Notes: generated by a model from the letters alone, not told the origin. Positions 23,867 to 33,227 are shown, numbered from the stretch's first letter. The stretch is 64,000 nucleotides of DNA from SHLQ01 sp964610745 (GCA_964610745.1 CAZSYL010000001.1:56542-120541); one strand, 5' to 3'. Numbers and translations are program-made.

Positions 23867-25330
23867 TCAGCCTTTTCGGGAGTTGAGGATCTGCGCGACG
23901 ACCTTGCCGTCGGCCTGGCCTTTGGTGGCCTTCATGATCTGGCCGGTGAAGAAGCCTGCCATCTTCTTGGCGTTGCCTTCGTCGCCTTCGCAGAAGCGAG
24001 TCCACTCGTCGGGATGATTCGCGATCAGCTCATCGACCATGCCATCGAGTTCGCTGGTGTCCATTGCTTCGAAGCCCTTCGCCGCCGCGATGTCGGCTGC
24101 GCTATCTCCGGACTCGACCATCTCTGCTAGCACCGTCTTGGTCTGGGTCGATGTGAGGTCGCCACCGGTTTCCATTTGCACCAGCCCAGCGAACGATTCA
24201 GGGGTCAGCTTGCCCAAACCACCAGCGAGATTGTTGTCCATGTGCACCACAACGCGAGCCCCGTCGCCGCCCGCCGCGATCGTATCGAGCGCAAATTTGG
24301 CATGACCACGATCGACGATGAGCCCCGCATCGGGTGCGGAAATTCCGGCCGCTTCGGCAAGCGCTGCACGCTGCGCACCCGGCAGTTCTGGGATAGACGC
24401 ATCGATGTCTTCGAGCTCGCTTTCCGATGGCACGAGCGGGGTGAGATCAGGCTCGGGGAAGTACCGGTAGTCTTCTTCGTTTTCCTTCGACCGACCCGAA
24501 CGGGTGCGACCTGCCTCTTCGTCCCAATGACGGGTTTCCTGGATCGGGCGCTCCCCGGTGCCGTAGAGGTCGATGTGACGATTCGCTTCGTGAGCGATCG
24601 CACGACCGAGCGAACTGAGCGAGTTGATGTTCTTCACTTCGCATCGCGTACGGAGTTCATCTGAGCCTCGTGGACGCACCGAAACGTTCGCGTCGACGCG
24701 CATCGAGCCCTCTTCCATCTTTGCGTCACTCACGTCGAGCGCCAGCACGATGCCTCGAAGCTCGCTCACATACGCTTTCGCTTCTTCGGCCGTGCGGATA
24801 TCGGGACAGCTCACAATCTCAAGCAGTGGAACGCCAGCCCGGTTGTAATCGATCAGCGAGTACTTTGCCGACGAGATCCGACCGTCGCCGCCAACGTGAG
24901 TCGACTTTCCCGTGTCCTCTTCGATGTGAGCCCGTTCGATATTGATCCGCACACCTTCTGGTGTATCGAGGTATCCATCCTCGTTCGTCGGCTGGTCGTA
25001 TTGCGAGATCTGAAAATCCTTCGGCATGTCCGGATAGAAGTAGTTCTTGCGTGCCATCACCGATGGTTTCACCGTGCAATTGAGAGCGCGGCCGAGACGC
25101 ATGGCCGAGGTGACCGCCTCTTCGTTCATCACCGGAAGCGAACCCGGCAAACCCAAACATGTTGGACACACATTGGTGTTCGGCTCGGAGCCGAACTGAT
25201 TCGGACAGCCACAGAACAACTTGGTCTTCGTAGAGAGCTCAACGTGCACTTCGAGGCCTACCACGAGTTCCCACTCGTCGGGAATGGATGGTTCATGAAC
25301 GTCAGGACCGCGGTCGACTGTGTGATACAT
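23867..25330 (-). CDS. gatB: Aspartyl/glutamyl-tRNA amidotransferase subunit B
   Basis: This 487-residue protein is GatB, the tRNA-binding kinase-like subunit of the amidotransferase that turns Glu-tRNA(Gln) or Asp-tRNA(Asn) into the amide form. It opens with VVGLEVHVELSTKTKLFC and has zinc-ligand Cys residues in FCGCPNQFG and NVCPTCLG. YPDMPKDFQISQYDQP and RTRCEVKNINSL follow, and a YqeY-like helical tail. ATG 25328-25330 overlaps the gatA stop; a GTG one codon earlier is an alternative. It is the last gene of gatCAB. Confidence 0.97.
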   Translation of the reverse strand: MYHTVDRGPDVHEPSIPDEWELVVGLEVHVELSTKTKLFCGCPNQFGSEPNTNVCPTCLGLPGSLPVMNEEAVTSAMRLGRALNCTVKPSVMARKNYFYPDMPKDFQISQYDQPTNEDGYLDTPEGVRINIERAHIEEDTGKSTHVGGDGRISSAKYSLIDYNRAGVPLLEIVSCPDIRTAEEAKAYVSELRGIVLALDVSDAKMEEGSMRVDANVSVRPRGSDELRTRCEVKNINSLSSLGRAIAHEANRHIDLYGTGERPIQETRHWDEEAGRTRSGRSKENEEDYRYFPEPDLTPLVPSESELEDIDASIPELPGAQRAALAEAAGISAPDAGLIVDRGHAKFALDTIAAGGDGARVVVHMDNNLAGGLGKLTPESFAGLVQMETGGDLTSTQTKTVLAEMVESGDSAADIAAAKGFEAMDTSELDGMVDELIANHPDEWTRFCEGDEGNAKKMAGFFTGQIMKATKGQADGKVVAQILNSRKG

Positions 25331-26799
25331 CACGCACCTCCATTTGCTGCTCGTTCGAGCTCTGCGGCGACCTGAAACATCACGACATCGCCCATCAACG
25401 GCCCGAGTACTTGAATGCCGATCGGCAAGCCATCATCGCCGGTACCGAACGGCACGGACATTGCGGGCTGTCCTGCAAGGTTGCTCGGAATCGTCGTGAC
25501 GTCGTTGACGTACATCGCCAGCGGATCCGCGGTCTTGTCGCCGAGCGCAAACGCGGTCGTTGGCGACGTCGGTGCAAGCAACACGTCAAAGTCTTCGTAC
25601 GCTGCGTTGAATTCGGAAATCACCCTGGTCCTGATGCGCTGCGCGCTGTCATAGAAGGCATCGCCGTATCCGGCCGACAACCCATAGGTGCCCAGCATGA
25701 TTCGCCGCTTTACCTCGTCGCCGAAGCCTGCAGTGCGGGTTGCGGTGTTCATGAGCGCAGTGTTTGGCCCATCGACGCGCAACCCGTAGCGAACACCATC
25801 AAAGCGAGCCAGGTTCGACGAAGCTTCGGCAGGAGCGATGACGTAGTACGCCGAGAGGCAATGGACGGCCGACGGAACAGAAACCTGATCGACCGTCGCT
25901 CCAGCGGCGCTCAGCGAGTTCGCGGCGACACCCAAACGCGCAATGACGTCATCGGAGATGCCGGGAATGACCTCACCAGCCATCTCGGTGATAACACCGA
26001 CCCGCAGTCCATCGACACCGACATCAAGCTTTGAGGAGACGGGTAATGCTGGCTGGTCGGCGGAGGTGGCATCGAGAGGATCGTGTCCAGCAATTGCTTC
26101 GTACACCGCCGCGGAGTCGGCGACCGTTGTAGAGAACGGGCCAATCTGATCGAGACTCGAACTGAATGCGACCAAGCCATAGCGAGATACCGCACCGTAG
26201 GTGGGCTTGACCCCGACCACGCCACACAGCGAACCGGGTTGACGGATCGATCCGCCGGTGTCTGAACCAAGCGCTATCGGCGCGAAGCCAGCAGCGACCG
26301 CAGCTGCACTTCCACCACTTGAGCCGCCGGGCACCTTCGCGAGATCCCACGGGTTCTTGGTCGGTCCGAACGCCGAGTTCTCGGTGGACGAACCCATTGC
26401 GAACTCATCGAGGTTGGCTTTGCCGACCATGATTGCACCGGCGGCTTCGAGACGTTCGACAACCGTTGCGTCATACGGCGGCTGCCAGCCGTCGAGGATC
26501 TTTGAGGAACAGGTGGTGGCAATTCCCCTGGTGCACATGTTGTCCTTGATCGCCACCGGCACACCGGCAAGCGCTCCGACATCCTCGCCAGCCGCAATAC
26601 GCTCATCGATGGCTGCGGCGCGCGCCGTTGCATACTCTGTGGTCACCTCGTTAAACGCATGGACCGACGGCTCGTGTTCGCCAATACGGTCGAGGTGCGC
26701 CTCGACAACAGACGCTGCGGTCTGCTCGCCTGATCGAACGGCTTTTGAAATCGAAGCCGCATCGCCGAACACGCCTGGTGCTGCGCTGGATTCGGTCAT
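25330..26799 (-). CDS. gatA: Aspartyl/glutamyl-tRNA amidotransferase subunit A
   Basis: This 489-residue amidase is GatA, which releases ammonia from glutamine for the amidotransferase. The Ser-Ser-Lys triad is visible: Lys85 in VAIKDNM and the amidase signature PGGSSGGSAAAVAAG with the two serines, the nucleophile Ser lying in SDTGGSIRQP. Length is normal. It overlaps gatC by four bases (ATGA) at its start and gatB at its stop, a tightly coupled operon. Confidence 0.97.
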   Translation of the reverse strand: MTESSAAPGVFGDAASISKAVRSGEQTAASVVEAHLDRIGEHEPSVHAFNEVTTEYATARAAAIDERIAAGEDVGALAGVPVAIKDNMCTRGIATTCSSKILDGWQPPYDATVVERLEAAGAIMVGKANLDEFAMGSSTENSAFGPTKNPWDLAKVPGGSSGGSAAAVAAGFAPIALGSDTGGSIRQPGSLCGVVGVKPTYGAVSRYGLVAFSSSLDQIGPFSTTVADSAAVYEAIAGHDPLDATSADQPALPVSSKLDVGVDGLRVGVITEMAGEVIPGISDDVIARLGVAANSLSAAGATVDQVSVPSAVHCLSAYYVIAPAEASSNLARFDGVRYGLRVDGPNTALMNTATRTAGFGDEVKRRIMLGTYGLSAGYGDAFYDSAQRIRTRVISEFNAAYEDFDVLLAPTSPTTAFALGDKTADPLAMYVNDVTTIPSNLAGQPAMSVPFGTGDDGLPIGIQVLGPLMGDVVMFQVAAELERAANGGA

Positions 26800-27104
26800 T
26801 GTGCTTCTCCAAGTGCTGGCGGCACCTTGAAGCGGCCATCCTCAACGTCGGGAGCCTGAGCGAGCACTTCGTCTCTGTCGAGTGGCGGTGTGATCTCATC
26901 TGGACGCATCACGTTGACCAGCCCAAGAGGGTGATGTGTCGGCTCGATTCCATCAAGTTCGAGGCGGTGCATTTCGTGCGCATTGTCGATCACCGCAGCC
27001 AACTGCGGAGTGAACAAGTCGATCTCCTCATCGGAAAGGTTGAGCAGTGCGAGCTTCGCAACATGGGCTACGTCGTCTCGAGACAGCGATTCTGGTTCGG
27101 CCAT
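26796..27104 (-). CDS. gatC: Aspartyl/glutamyl-tRNA amidotransferase subunit C
   Basis: This 102-residue protein is GatC, the small subunit that wraps around and stabilises GatA. The family pattern is complete: LSRDDVAHVAKLALLNLSDEEID at the start, a central IDNAHEMHRLELDGIEPTHHPL, then MRPDEITPPLDRDEVLAQAPD and the ending GRFKVPPAL. It is the first of the three gat genes; the SCP2-like gene is only ten bases upstream on the same strand. Confidence 0.96.
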   Translation of the reverse strand: MAEPESLSRDDVAHVAKLALLNLSDEEIDLFTPQLAAVIDNAHEMHRLELDGIEPTHHPLGLVNVMRPDEITPPLDRDEVLAQAPDVEDGRFKVPPALGEAQ

Positions 27105-27114
27105 TCCGAAGAGG

Positions 27115-27543
27115 TTAGCCAGCGGTAATGGCTGCTAGACGAGAAGCGATCTCTTTTGCGATCGCAATTTCGTCAGGATCGGTCGGAGGCTGCGCTCCAG
27201 CAAACCCCATAACCTTGGCCACATCGCCAGTGATGAGGAATTTGCCCAACATGAAGGCCTCCATCACCTTGGCTGGGTCACGGTCGACGAAGAGCGTGTA
27301 TGCCGTCTCGTAGTCGGTAGTTACGGTGACTTCAGGGTCATTGAGATGCCCTTCGTCAATAGTCACCGCGCCAGCCGTCGTATCGACGTGGCCTTCGATA
27401 TCACCATCTCCAAACGGCGGATCGGTGACCACGACGTTCGCCTTCACGGGCTCGACCTCGCTCGCCGATCGTCCTTGGAACTCGTCACGAATCGCTCGAG
27501 CTTCGGCGATCCACTCGGGAGAAAGGAAGAGATGTTGTGCCAC
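27115..27543 (-). CDS. SCP2 sterol-carrier-like protein
   Basis: This 142-residue protein fits the SCP2 lipid-binding fold: an N-terminal helix (SPEWIAEARAIRDEF), beta strands, and the typical C-terminal block VTVTTDYETAYTLFVDRDPAKVMEAFMLGKFLITGDVAKVMGF. Many Actinobacteria have such single-domain proteins of unknown ligand. The start is GTG 27541-27543 without a clear ribosome site. It is 16 bases downstream of the PASTA kinase gene and ten upstream of gatC, so it may be cotranscribed with both, although no functional link is evident. Confidence 0.78.
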   Translation of the reverse strand: MAQHLFLSPEWIAEARAIRDEFQGRSASEVEPVKANVVVTDPPFGDGDIEGHVDTTAGAVTIDEGHLNDPEVTVTTDYETAYTLFVDRDPAKVMEAFMLGKFLITGDVAKVMGFAGAQPPTDPDEIAIAKEIASRLAAITAG

Positions 27544-27559
27544 GACGCTGATGCTACCG

Positions 27560-29605
27560 CTAGGTGCAGTCGCTCATGAGCACCTGCACCACGTTGCCGG
27601 GCTGCAAGGTTGTCGGCGACGGCGGATCGGTGCCCACAACAGCACATGAGGCAAACTCGCCACCATCTTGCCCGTTGGGGCCAACAAGCTCGGCGAGGAA
27701 ACCAGCACCATCGAGTAGGTCAAGGGTGTCGGTCAGTGAGAGTCCCGAGGTCGACGGAATCACGACCGGGTTCGGTCCTTGAGAAATGGTGACCTCGACC
27801 TGTTCACCGCGTTCGATCGAGGTGCCCGGAGCTGGTACCACCGAAACAAGGTTGCCTTCGATGACTTCATCATCGAATGCGTCGATCCGCACAACACCGA
27901 GACCAGCCGCTTCCAGATCGAGAATCAGCTGCTCTGCATCGGTTTGCTCATTGACCGCCGGTATCACACGGCTCTGCGGCCCCTGCGACACAACCAGGTT
28001 CACCATGGCGCCCTCGGGTAGTTCAAGTGCATCCACCTCGATGGACATGACGTTGCCTTCGCCTACATCTTCACTGTTGACGCGTTCGACTTCACCAACG
28101 ACCAGTCCAATCGCTTCGAGTGTCGCACCGGCTTGGGCCTCGCTGCGTCCGAGCAAGTCGTCCTCGGGAACGCGAACTAACGGGAGCCCCAGCGATACCC
28201 AGTAGCTGAGCTCGGCGCCCTGCTCGAGTGCCGTACCCGGTTCAGGGTCGGTGCGAATGACCGATCCCTGCGCGATGTTTGAGTCTCGTTCGAGCTTCTC
28301 CTCGAGAACCCATGTGGTCCCGAGTTCATCGAGGGCCGCCTCGACGGTCAGGCCAGCAACATCGGGGACGCTGACGACGGCGATGTTGTTGCCCGAGACC
28401 TGTTGGAACGCGAACCAACCAATCGCAGCGATCACGATGACCGACAGGAGCAACACGGGCCAACGTCGAGCTGGCTCGTCACCGGTATCGACGACCGGGA
28501 CTTCGGCGATGGTCGTCCGATCAGCAACATCGGTGATCGTCGCATCCGGGTCCGCGGACGGGTCGACCCCAGCGATCCCCACGTCCTCTCCGGCGGTCGA
28601 GGGCTTGGACACGCGTGTCCCGGCGATCATCCCAGGGGTGGCCGATTCGGCCGATGACGGTTCGAAGACCTCATCGACTGAGACGCCCTCGCCACTCACA
28701 TCGTTGTCGGGCAAACCAACGAGTGGCAGTTTCGCGGGACGAGGCATGCCCTTGGCTGCGCCGAGCAGGCCAACTCCGGCATCGTGCGAAGTAGGCCGCG
28801 CCGCGGGGTCGCGTTGGGTCATCTGACGAAGGACCTCGCCCAATGCCTCGGGAACGTCGGCTGGAATTGGTACGTCGCTTTCTACTCGCGCCGTCAACGT
28901 CCCAAGGAGCGTGTCGGCCGAGAACGGCACCGACCCGGACAATGCCTCGATGAGAACCAGGCCGAGCGAGTAGACATCCGAGGCCGCGGTCAGACGCAGC
29001 CCTTGCGCTTGTTCGGGCGACGAGTAACGGGCGGTGCCCACGAGAGTTTTCCCGGGCTCGGTCCATCCCGACTCGGCCAGCGCCCGGGCGAGCCCAAAGT
29101 CGGCAACCTTCAACGTTCCTTCCTCGGTGAACATAAGGTTCGCTGGTGTGACGTCGCGATGCACAAGACCCTGCCCGTGTGCGTAATGCAAGGCACGGCA
29201 TGCGTCGATCCCGAAAGCGATCACCTGACTCGGCGAGCAGACAGCTCCTTCGTCGAGCATCTCTCGAAGCGACCCTCCTTCGAGAAGCTCCAGAACAAGA
29301 AACGGCACGCTGCCGCCACCGAGGTCGGCGGCCTCATCTTCGCCCCAGTCATGAACTGACATGACGTTCGAATGACTGAGCGATGCCGCAGAACGGGCCT
29401 CTTGGGCAAACCGATCGAGAAAACCCTGATCGCTAGAAAGTTCGCGATGCAGGACTTTCACGGCGACGTTTCGTTGAAGCGAGGTGTCTTCGGCCTCAAA
29501 AACAGTCGCCGACGAGCCACGACCGATGCTTCGAATCAGTCGATAACGGCCGCTGAGTTCGACACCGGGGCCGACACGCGCGGCTGAAGGATGGGTTGAG
29601 GCCAC
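27560..29605 (-). CDS. Membrane Ser/Thr protein kinase with four PASTA domains
   Basis: This 681-residue protein has a cytoplasmic kinase domain (about 20-285), a linker, one membrane helix (near 383-403) and four extracellular PASTA repeats, the last ending in a Cys pair region. This is the PknB/PrkC layout that senses peptidoglycan fragments. Lys50, the DFG motif (169-171) and the APE-like SPEQ segment are present. The catalytic loop reads HRDVTPAN (149-156), with Thr where Ser/Thr kinases normally have Lys. That variant is known in other bacterial kinases, so activity is still likely. It is not in the usual ftsW/pbpA/pstP division cluster, so it may be an accessory PASTA kinase. Confidence 0.94.
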   Translation of the reverse strand: MASTHPSAARVGPGVELSGRYRLIRSIGRGSSATVFEAEDTSLQRNVAVKVLHRELSSDQGFLDRFAQEARSAASLSHSNVMSVHDWGEDEAADLGGGSVPFLVLELLEGGSLREMLDEGAVCSPSQVIAFGIDACRALHYAHGQGLVHRDVTPANLMFTEEGTLKVADFGLARALAESGWTEPGKTLVGTARYSSPEQAQGLRLTAASDVYSLGLVLIEALSGSVPFSADTLLGTLTARVESDVPIPADVPEALGEVLRQMTQRDPAARPTSHDAGVGLLGAAKGMPRPAKLPLVGLPDNDVSGEGVSVDEVFEPSSAESATPGMIAGTRVSKPSTAGEDVGIAGVDPSADPDATITDVADRTTIAEVPVVDTGDEPARRWPVLLLSVIVIAAIGWFAFQQVSGNNIAVVSVPDVAGLTVEAALDELGTTWVLEEKLERDSNIAQGSVIRTDPEPGTALEQGAELSYWVSLGLPLVRVPEDDLLGRSEAQAGATLEAIGLVVGEVERVNSEDVGEGNVMSIEVDALELPEGAMVNLVVSQGPQSRVIPAVNEQTDAEQLILDLEAAGLGVVRIDAFDDEVIEGNLVSVVPAPGTSIERGEQVEVTISQGPNPVVIPSTSGLSLTDTLDLLDGAGFLAELVGPNGQDGGEFASCAVVGTDPPSPTTLQPGNVVQVLMSDCT

Positions 29606-29638
29606 TGCAACACGCTACCCCCGCCATACGCTTGAGTC

Positions 29639-30067
29639 ATGGCAAAGAAAGAACGAGCAATCGTGTCTCTCGCGATTGCGTTCGGCATCGTGATCCTCGG
29701 TCTCGGTTTTGTGAACGGGGCGGAGGACGGCGAGGACATTTCCGTCACGCAGAACCCCGCAATTGATGCCCTGATCCCGGACCGTGAGTCGGAGATCCTC
29801 CAGGGCGACCAGGTCGGCATCGACCTTGCCGAGGGATACCAGGGAGCGCTGACGATCGAGACGAGCGACGGGCGCAACATTCCCATCCCTACAGACGAGA
29901 TTGACGAGAACTTCCAAAGCGGCCTCGGCCAGTTCCTCTTCCGCCCCGGAGAAGGCAAAGTGCTCGACGCTCTGCCGCCACAATCCAACTGTGTCACCGC
30001 CACATACTGGCCCCAGGTAAACCCTGAGGATTCCCAAACCATCCGCTGGTGTTTCGAAGTCACGTGA
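29639..30067 (+). CDS. Membrane-anchored extracytoplasmic protein of unknown function
   Basis: This 142-residue protein has a basic start (MAKKERA), one hydrophobic helix (IVSLAIAFGIVILGLGFV) and an exported domain of about 110 residues with two Cys (SNCVTATYWP and IRWCFEVT) that could form a disulfide. The domain looks beta-rich. I do not recognise the family. It diverges from the PASTA kinase gene across 33 bases, so the two share a promoter region and might work together at the envelope. Its last codons are part of a large hairpin. Confidence 0.7.
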   Translation: MAKKERAIVSLAIAFGIVILGLGFVNGAEDGEDISVTQNPAIDALIPDRESEILQGDQVGIDLAEGYQGALTIETSDGRNIPIPTDEIDENFQSGLGQFLFRPGEGKVLDALPPQSNCVTATYWPQVNPEDSQTIRWCFEVT

Positions 30068-30108
30068 CCGATAGGGCCTCCGGCCCGATTCTATCGACCA
30101 CGTGACTT
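30057..30108. terminator. Large interrupted hairpin over the end of the 29639 gene
   Basis: AAGTCACGTG (30057-30066) pairs with CACGTGACTT (30099-30108). Inside, CGATAG (30069-30074) pairs with CTATCG (30091-30096), and GGCC with GGCC around TCC. The stem covers the stop codon of the preceding gene. It is the first of three hairpins between convergent genes, and a bidirectional terminator is likely. Confidence 0.6.
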
Positions 30109-30120
30109 CCGCTGCTTTCG

Positions 30121-30165
30121 CCGCAGGCGAGATCCGAGCCTGGCGGCTCTCGACTCGCGCTGCGG
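30121..30165. terminator. Second hairpin between convergent genes
   Basis: CCGCAGGCGAG (30121-30131) pairs with CTCGC (30154-30158) and CTGCGG (30160-30165) with one bulged base. The inner GAGCC (30136-30140) pairs with GGCTC (30145-30149) around TGGC. There are sixteen pairs with one internal loop. No U tract follows directly. Confidence 0.55.
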
Positions 30166-30181
30166 TGGGCTAGAGGCCGCG

Positions 30182-30204
30182 CCCGCTCTTCGACGGGGGT
30201 TTTT
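30182..30204 (+). terminator. Small hairpin followed by a T run
   Basis: CCCG (30182-30185) and CGGG (30194-30197) are followed by TTTTT at 30200-30204, the shape of a weak intrinsic terminator for the plus-strand gene at 29639. The stem is only four pairs. The rest of the gap up to the ligA stop holds nothing else I can name. Confidence 0.4.
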
Positions 30205-30240
30205 GTGATGACTTTCCGACCGTATAGGGGGTCTAATCGG

Positions 30241-32268
30241 TCACAAATCCGGGAGTTGGCCGGTTTTTAGGAGGGTTTCGAAGCCGACCTCGTCGAGGAT
30301 CGGGATGCCGAGGTCTTCTGCCTTCGTGACCTTTGAAGCACCGGGGTCGTTTCCAACGACGAGCGCAAAGGTGCTCTTCGAAACCGAGCCCGGCGCCTTT
30401 CCGCCCCTATCGGTAATGGCGGTCTTGGCATCGGAGCGTCCATAGTTGGCCAATCCGCCGGACACGACGATCGACCGACCAACGAGGGTCTGTTCCATCG
30501 TCGATACCTCTGGTGCAACCGGGCGCACTCCCCCACGGTGCAACTTCTCGACGATTGCCTTGCCGTTGTCGGACGCGAACCATTCGGCGACGCTGTCAGC
30601 AATGATCGGGCCGATTCCGTCAACAGCTGCAATCTCTTCGGCGGTTGCCGACGCGACGGCTTCGAGCGAACCGAAAGCTTTGGCCAGCACCTTGCCATTG
30701 GTCGAACCAACGTGCGGGATGGCGAGCGAGAAGATCACATTGCCGAGCGGCCGAGTGCGGCTCGCTTCCATTCCAGCGCGGAAGTTCTCGATCGATGTTT
30801 CGCCAAAACCCTCGAACTGATTTAACACTTCGGGGTCGAGGAGGAACACGTCGCCCACGTCCGAAATGAGACCGGCTGTGACCAAGAGGTCGACCGTCCG
30901 CTCCCCGAAGTGCTCGATATCCATAGCATTGCGCTGCGCGAAGTGCTCGATACGGCCACGAACCTGAGCGGGGCAATCGGCGTAGGGGCAACGATGGCGA
31001 GCTTCGCCCTCGGGTCGCACCAACGGTCGGTCGCACACGGGACAGTCCTTCGGAAACTCCCACGGCAGCGAATCGGCCGCGCGCTCGGAGAGTACCGGCC
31101 CGACCACCTCCGGGATGACGTCGCCAGCGCGGCGCACGATCACCATGTCGCCCGGTCGCACGTCCTTGGCCGCGACCTGATCCTGGTTGTGGAGCGTTGC
31201 GTTGGTGACGGTGACACCGCCCACGAACACCGGCTCGAGCAGCGCGTAGGGCGTTGCCGAACCGTTCGTACCGATGGAGATCGGGATGTCGATGAGCTTT
31301 GTCGCCCGCTCTTCGGGCGGCATCTTGTAGGCAATCGCCCATCGTGGGGCCCGCGACGTGCTACCGAGCAGCCTCTGCGTTTCCAGATCGTCGACCTTGA
31401 CGACCACACCATCGAACTCGTAGTCGAGGTCGTGGCGTCGGTTCTGGAATTCTTCGATGAAGGCCACCACGCCTTCGATGTTGTCGACCACGCGCGAATG
31501 TTCGTTGACGCGAAAGCCAATGGAGGTGAGGAAGTCGAACGTGTTTGAGTGCGCTGCGAGTTCGGGGCCGTCAACGACCTGACCAAGCTGGTACGGCCAG
31601 AACGACAGGCCGCGGGTCCGGGCGACCTCGGCATCCTTTTGTCGGATCGAGCCAGCAGCTGCGTTGCGAGGATTCACATACTCTTTCAGACCGGCCTTGG
31701 CCTGGGCTTCGTTCAGCGAGTTGAACGTCGACATCCGCATATAAGCCTCACCGCGGACCTCCACCACCTCAGGAACCGCCGTTGATGAATCGAGCTCGTG
31801 GGGAACATCGGCGATGGTACGAACCGAGTGGGTGACATCCTCGCCGGTCGTGCCGTCGCCCCGTGTCGCAGCACGAACGAGCTTGCCCTTCTCGTATCGG
31901 ATCGACAGGGCCAACCCATCGAACTTGAGCTCGCATACGTAGGCCGAGATGGGGTCGCCCAGACGGCGTTCGAGGCGCTCACTCCAACCTCGGAGTTCAT
32001 CGAGGTCGAAGGCATTGTCGAGGCTCATCATCGGCACCTCGTGGGTGACCGGAGCGAAGATTGAAGATGGAGCACCACCAACTTGTTCTGCGACTGAGTC
32101 ATCCGCCGCAAACTCGGGGTGCGCATCTTCGAGCGCTCGCAGCTCGTGAACGAGCCGGTCGAAGTCAGCGTCGGGGATCTCCGGCGCATCCTGCTCGTGA
32201 TACAGCTTCATGTGCCGTGCCACCTGCGTGCGCAGTTCGGCGATTTGTTCCTCGGGAGTTGATGCCAC
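30241..32268 (-). CDS. ligA: NAD-dependent DNA ligase
   Basis: This 675-residue protein is a complete LigA, which seals nicks in replication and repair. In order it shows the NAD-binding Ia segment (MKLYHEQDAPEIPDADFD), the adenylation site CELKFDGLA with Lys115, DGVVVKVDD, the OB fold and the zinc-finger Cys residues in CPVCDRPL and CPYADCPAQ. Helix-hairpin-helix repeats (AAVDGIGPIIADSV) and a BRCT domain (LVGRSIVVSGGL) complete it. Length is standard. It stands alone, facing the hairpin region on its 3' side and diverging from a membrane protein gene. Confidence 0.98.
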   Translation of the reverse strand: MASTPEEQIAELRTQVARHMKLYHEQDAPEIPDADFDRLVHELRALEDAHPEFAADDSVAEQVGGAPSSIFAPVTHEVPMMSLDNAFDLDELRGWSERLERRLGDPISAYVCELKFDGLALSIRYEKGKLVRAATRGDGTTGEDVTHSVRTIADVPHELDSSTAVPEVVEVRGEAYMRMSTFNSLNEAQAKAGLKEYVNPRNAAAGSIRQKDAEVARTRGLSFWPYQLGQVVDGPELAAHSNTFDFLTSIGFRVNEHSRVVDNIEGVVAFIEEFQNRRHDLDYEFDGVVVKVDDLETQRLLGSTSRAPRWAIAYKMPPEERATKLIDIPISIGTNGSATPYALLEPVFVGGVTVTNATLHNQDQVAAKDVRPGDMVIVRRAGDVIPEVVGPVLSERAADSLPWEFPKDCPVCDRPLVRPEGEARHRCPYADCPAQVRGRIEHFAQRNAMDIEHFGERTVDLLVTAGLISDVGDVFLLDPEVLNQFEGFGETSIENFRAGMEASRTRPLGNVIFSLAIPHVGSTNGKVLAKAFGSLEAVASATAEEIAAVDGIGPIIADSVAEWFASDNGKAIVEKLHRGGVRPVAPEVSTMEQTLVGRSIVVSGGLANYGRSDAKTAITDRGGKAPGSVSKSTFALVVGNDPGASKVTKAEDLGIPILDEVGFETLLKTGQLPDL

Positions 32269-32309
32269 ATAGCGATGTTATCGCTGGGGTGTGACCTACC
32301 CTGAAAGGG

Positions 32310-33227
32310 ATGACTGCTGCAGCGACCACCACAGAAACGAAGATCGCCATTCGCGATCTCGAACTGTGGATTTTCCGCGTCGTTTGGCTCATCCTTCCGT
32401 TCACGACGTTTCCACTACTGACCCGTGCGCTCGATCAGGGCGGCCGGGGTCTTGAGCTCGGCGGAACCATCGGCATCTGGGTGATCTGGGCCGCCCTGCT
32501 AATCGCCTCGATGGTTCCTCGGACCGAGACCCTCACCGCAGCCCGCATCATTGCGCCATCGGCCTTTGTCGCTGTTCTCGCCGCGGTCATAAGCCTGCTC
32601 GATGAAGGCACCGTCGACCTCGTACTCGTTCTCGCGATCGTCGGTTCGGCCACAGCTGCACTGCTCGTCTTTCGACCTGCCGTTTCCGACGCATTCGTCG
32701 ACGGATCGTCCTATGGCGACGAGACACGATTCCTGCTCAGTACGCCCGGCGCAATCATGGCTGGTCCCATCCAACTCGTCTGGGCAACGATCGCCCTCGG
32801 CGCCACTGTGGGCCCCATTCTGTTGCTCGCCGAACGATGGATCCTGGGCGGCATCCTTCTGGTGGTTGGTTGGCCGCTCGCGTACTTTGCCCTCCCGGTG
32901 CTCCATCGTCTCTCATTCCGCTGGCTCGTGCTCGTCCCCGCGGGCCTCGTCGTGCACGACAAGACAGCACTTCGCGAGCCGCAGCTGTTTCGCAAGGAAA
33001 GCATCACGGCCCTGGGCCCAGCGCCCGTCGAGACGACCTATGAAGACCTCACGCTGAACGCCCTCGGCCTGGCGCTACGCGCCGAGCTGATCGAACCATC
33101 AAAGATCGTCAGAAACGACCGCGGAACCGATGTTGCGCTCACCGATATCGGCGGTTTCCTCGTCAGCCCGAATCGGCCGGGTAAAGTTATCTCCGAAGCA
33201 AAAGAGCGCGGCTTTCGAATCGGGTAA
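32310..33227 (+). CDS. Polytopic membrane protein of unknown function
   Basis: This 305-residue protein has about six membrane helices in its first 200 residues (for example IFRVVWLILPFTTFPLL, IAPSAFVAVLAAVISLL and ILLVVGWPLAYFALPVL). A soluble C-terminal portion of about 100 residues follows, resembling a small beta domain (LVLVPAGLVVHDKTALREPQLFRKESI). I recognise the general type as a conserved actinobacterial membrane protein without assigned function. It diverges from ligA and converges on the FHA gene. No operon partner is visible. Confidence 0.72.
   Translation: MTAAATTTETKIAIRDLELWIFRVVWLILPFTTFPLLTRALDQGGRGLELGGTIGIWVIWAALLIASMVPRTETLTAARIIAPSAFVAVLAAVISLLDEGTVDLVLVLAIVGSATAALLVFRPAVSDAFVDGSSYGDETRFLLSTPGAIMAGPIQLVWATIALGATVGPILLLAERWILGGILLVVGWPLAYFALPVLHRLSFRWLVLVPAGLVVHDKTALREPQLFRKESITALGPAPVETTYEDLTLNALGLALRAELIEPSKIVRNDRGTDVALTDIGGFLVSPNRPGKVISEAKERGFRIG

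Noticed and set aside
27560..29605. PASTA kinase as a pseudokinase
   Set aside because: Although the catalytic-loop Lys is Thr, the ATP Lys, the catalytic Asp, the Asn and DFG are intact, and HRDVTP or HRDVSP loops occur in active bacterial kinases.
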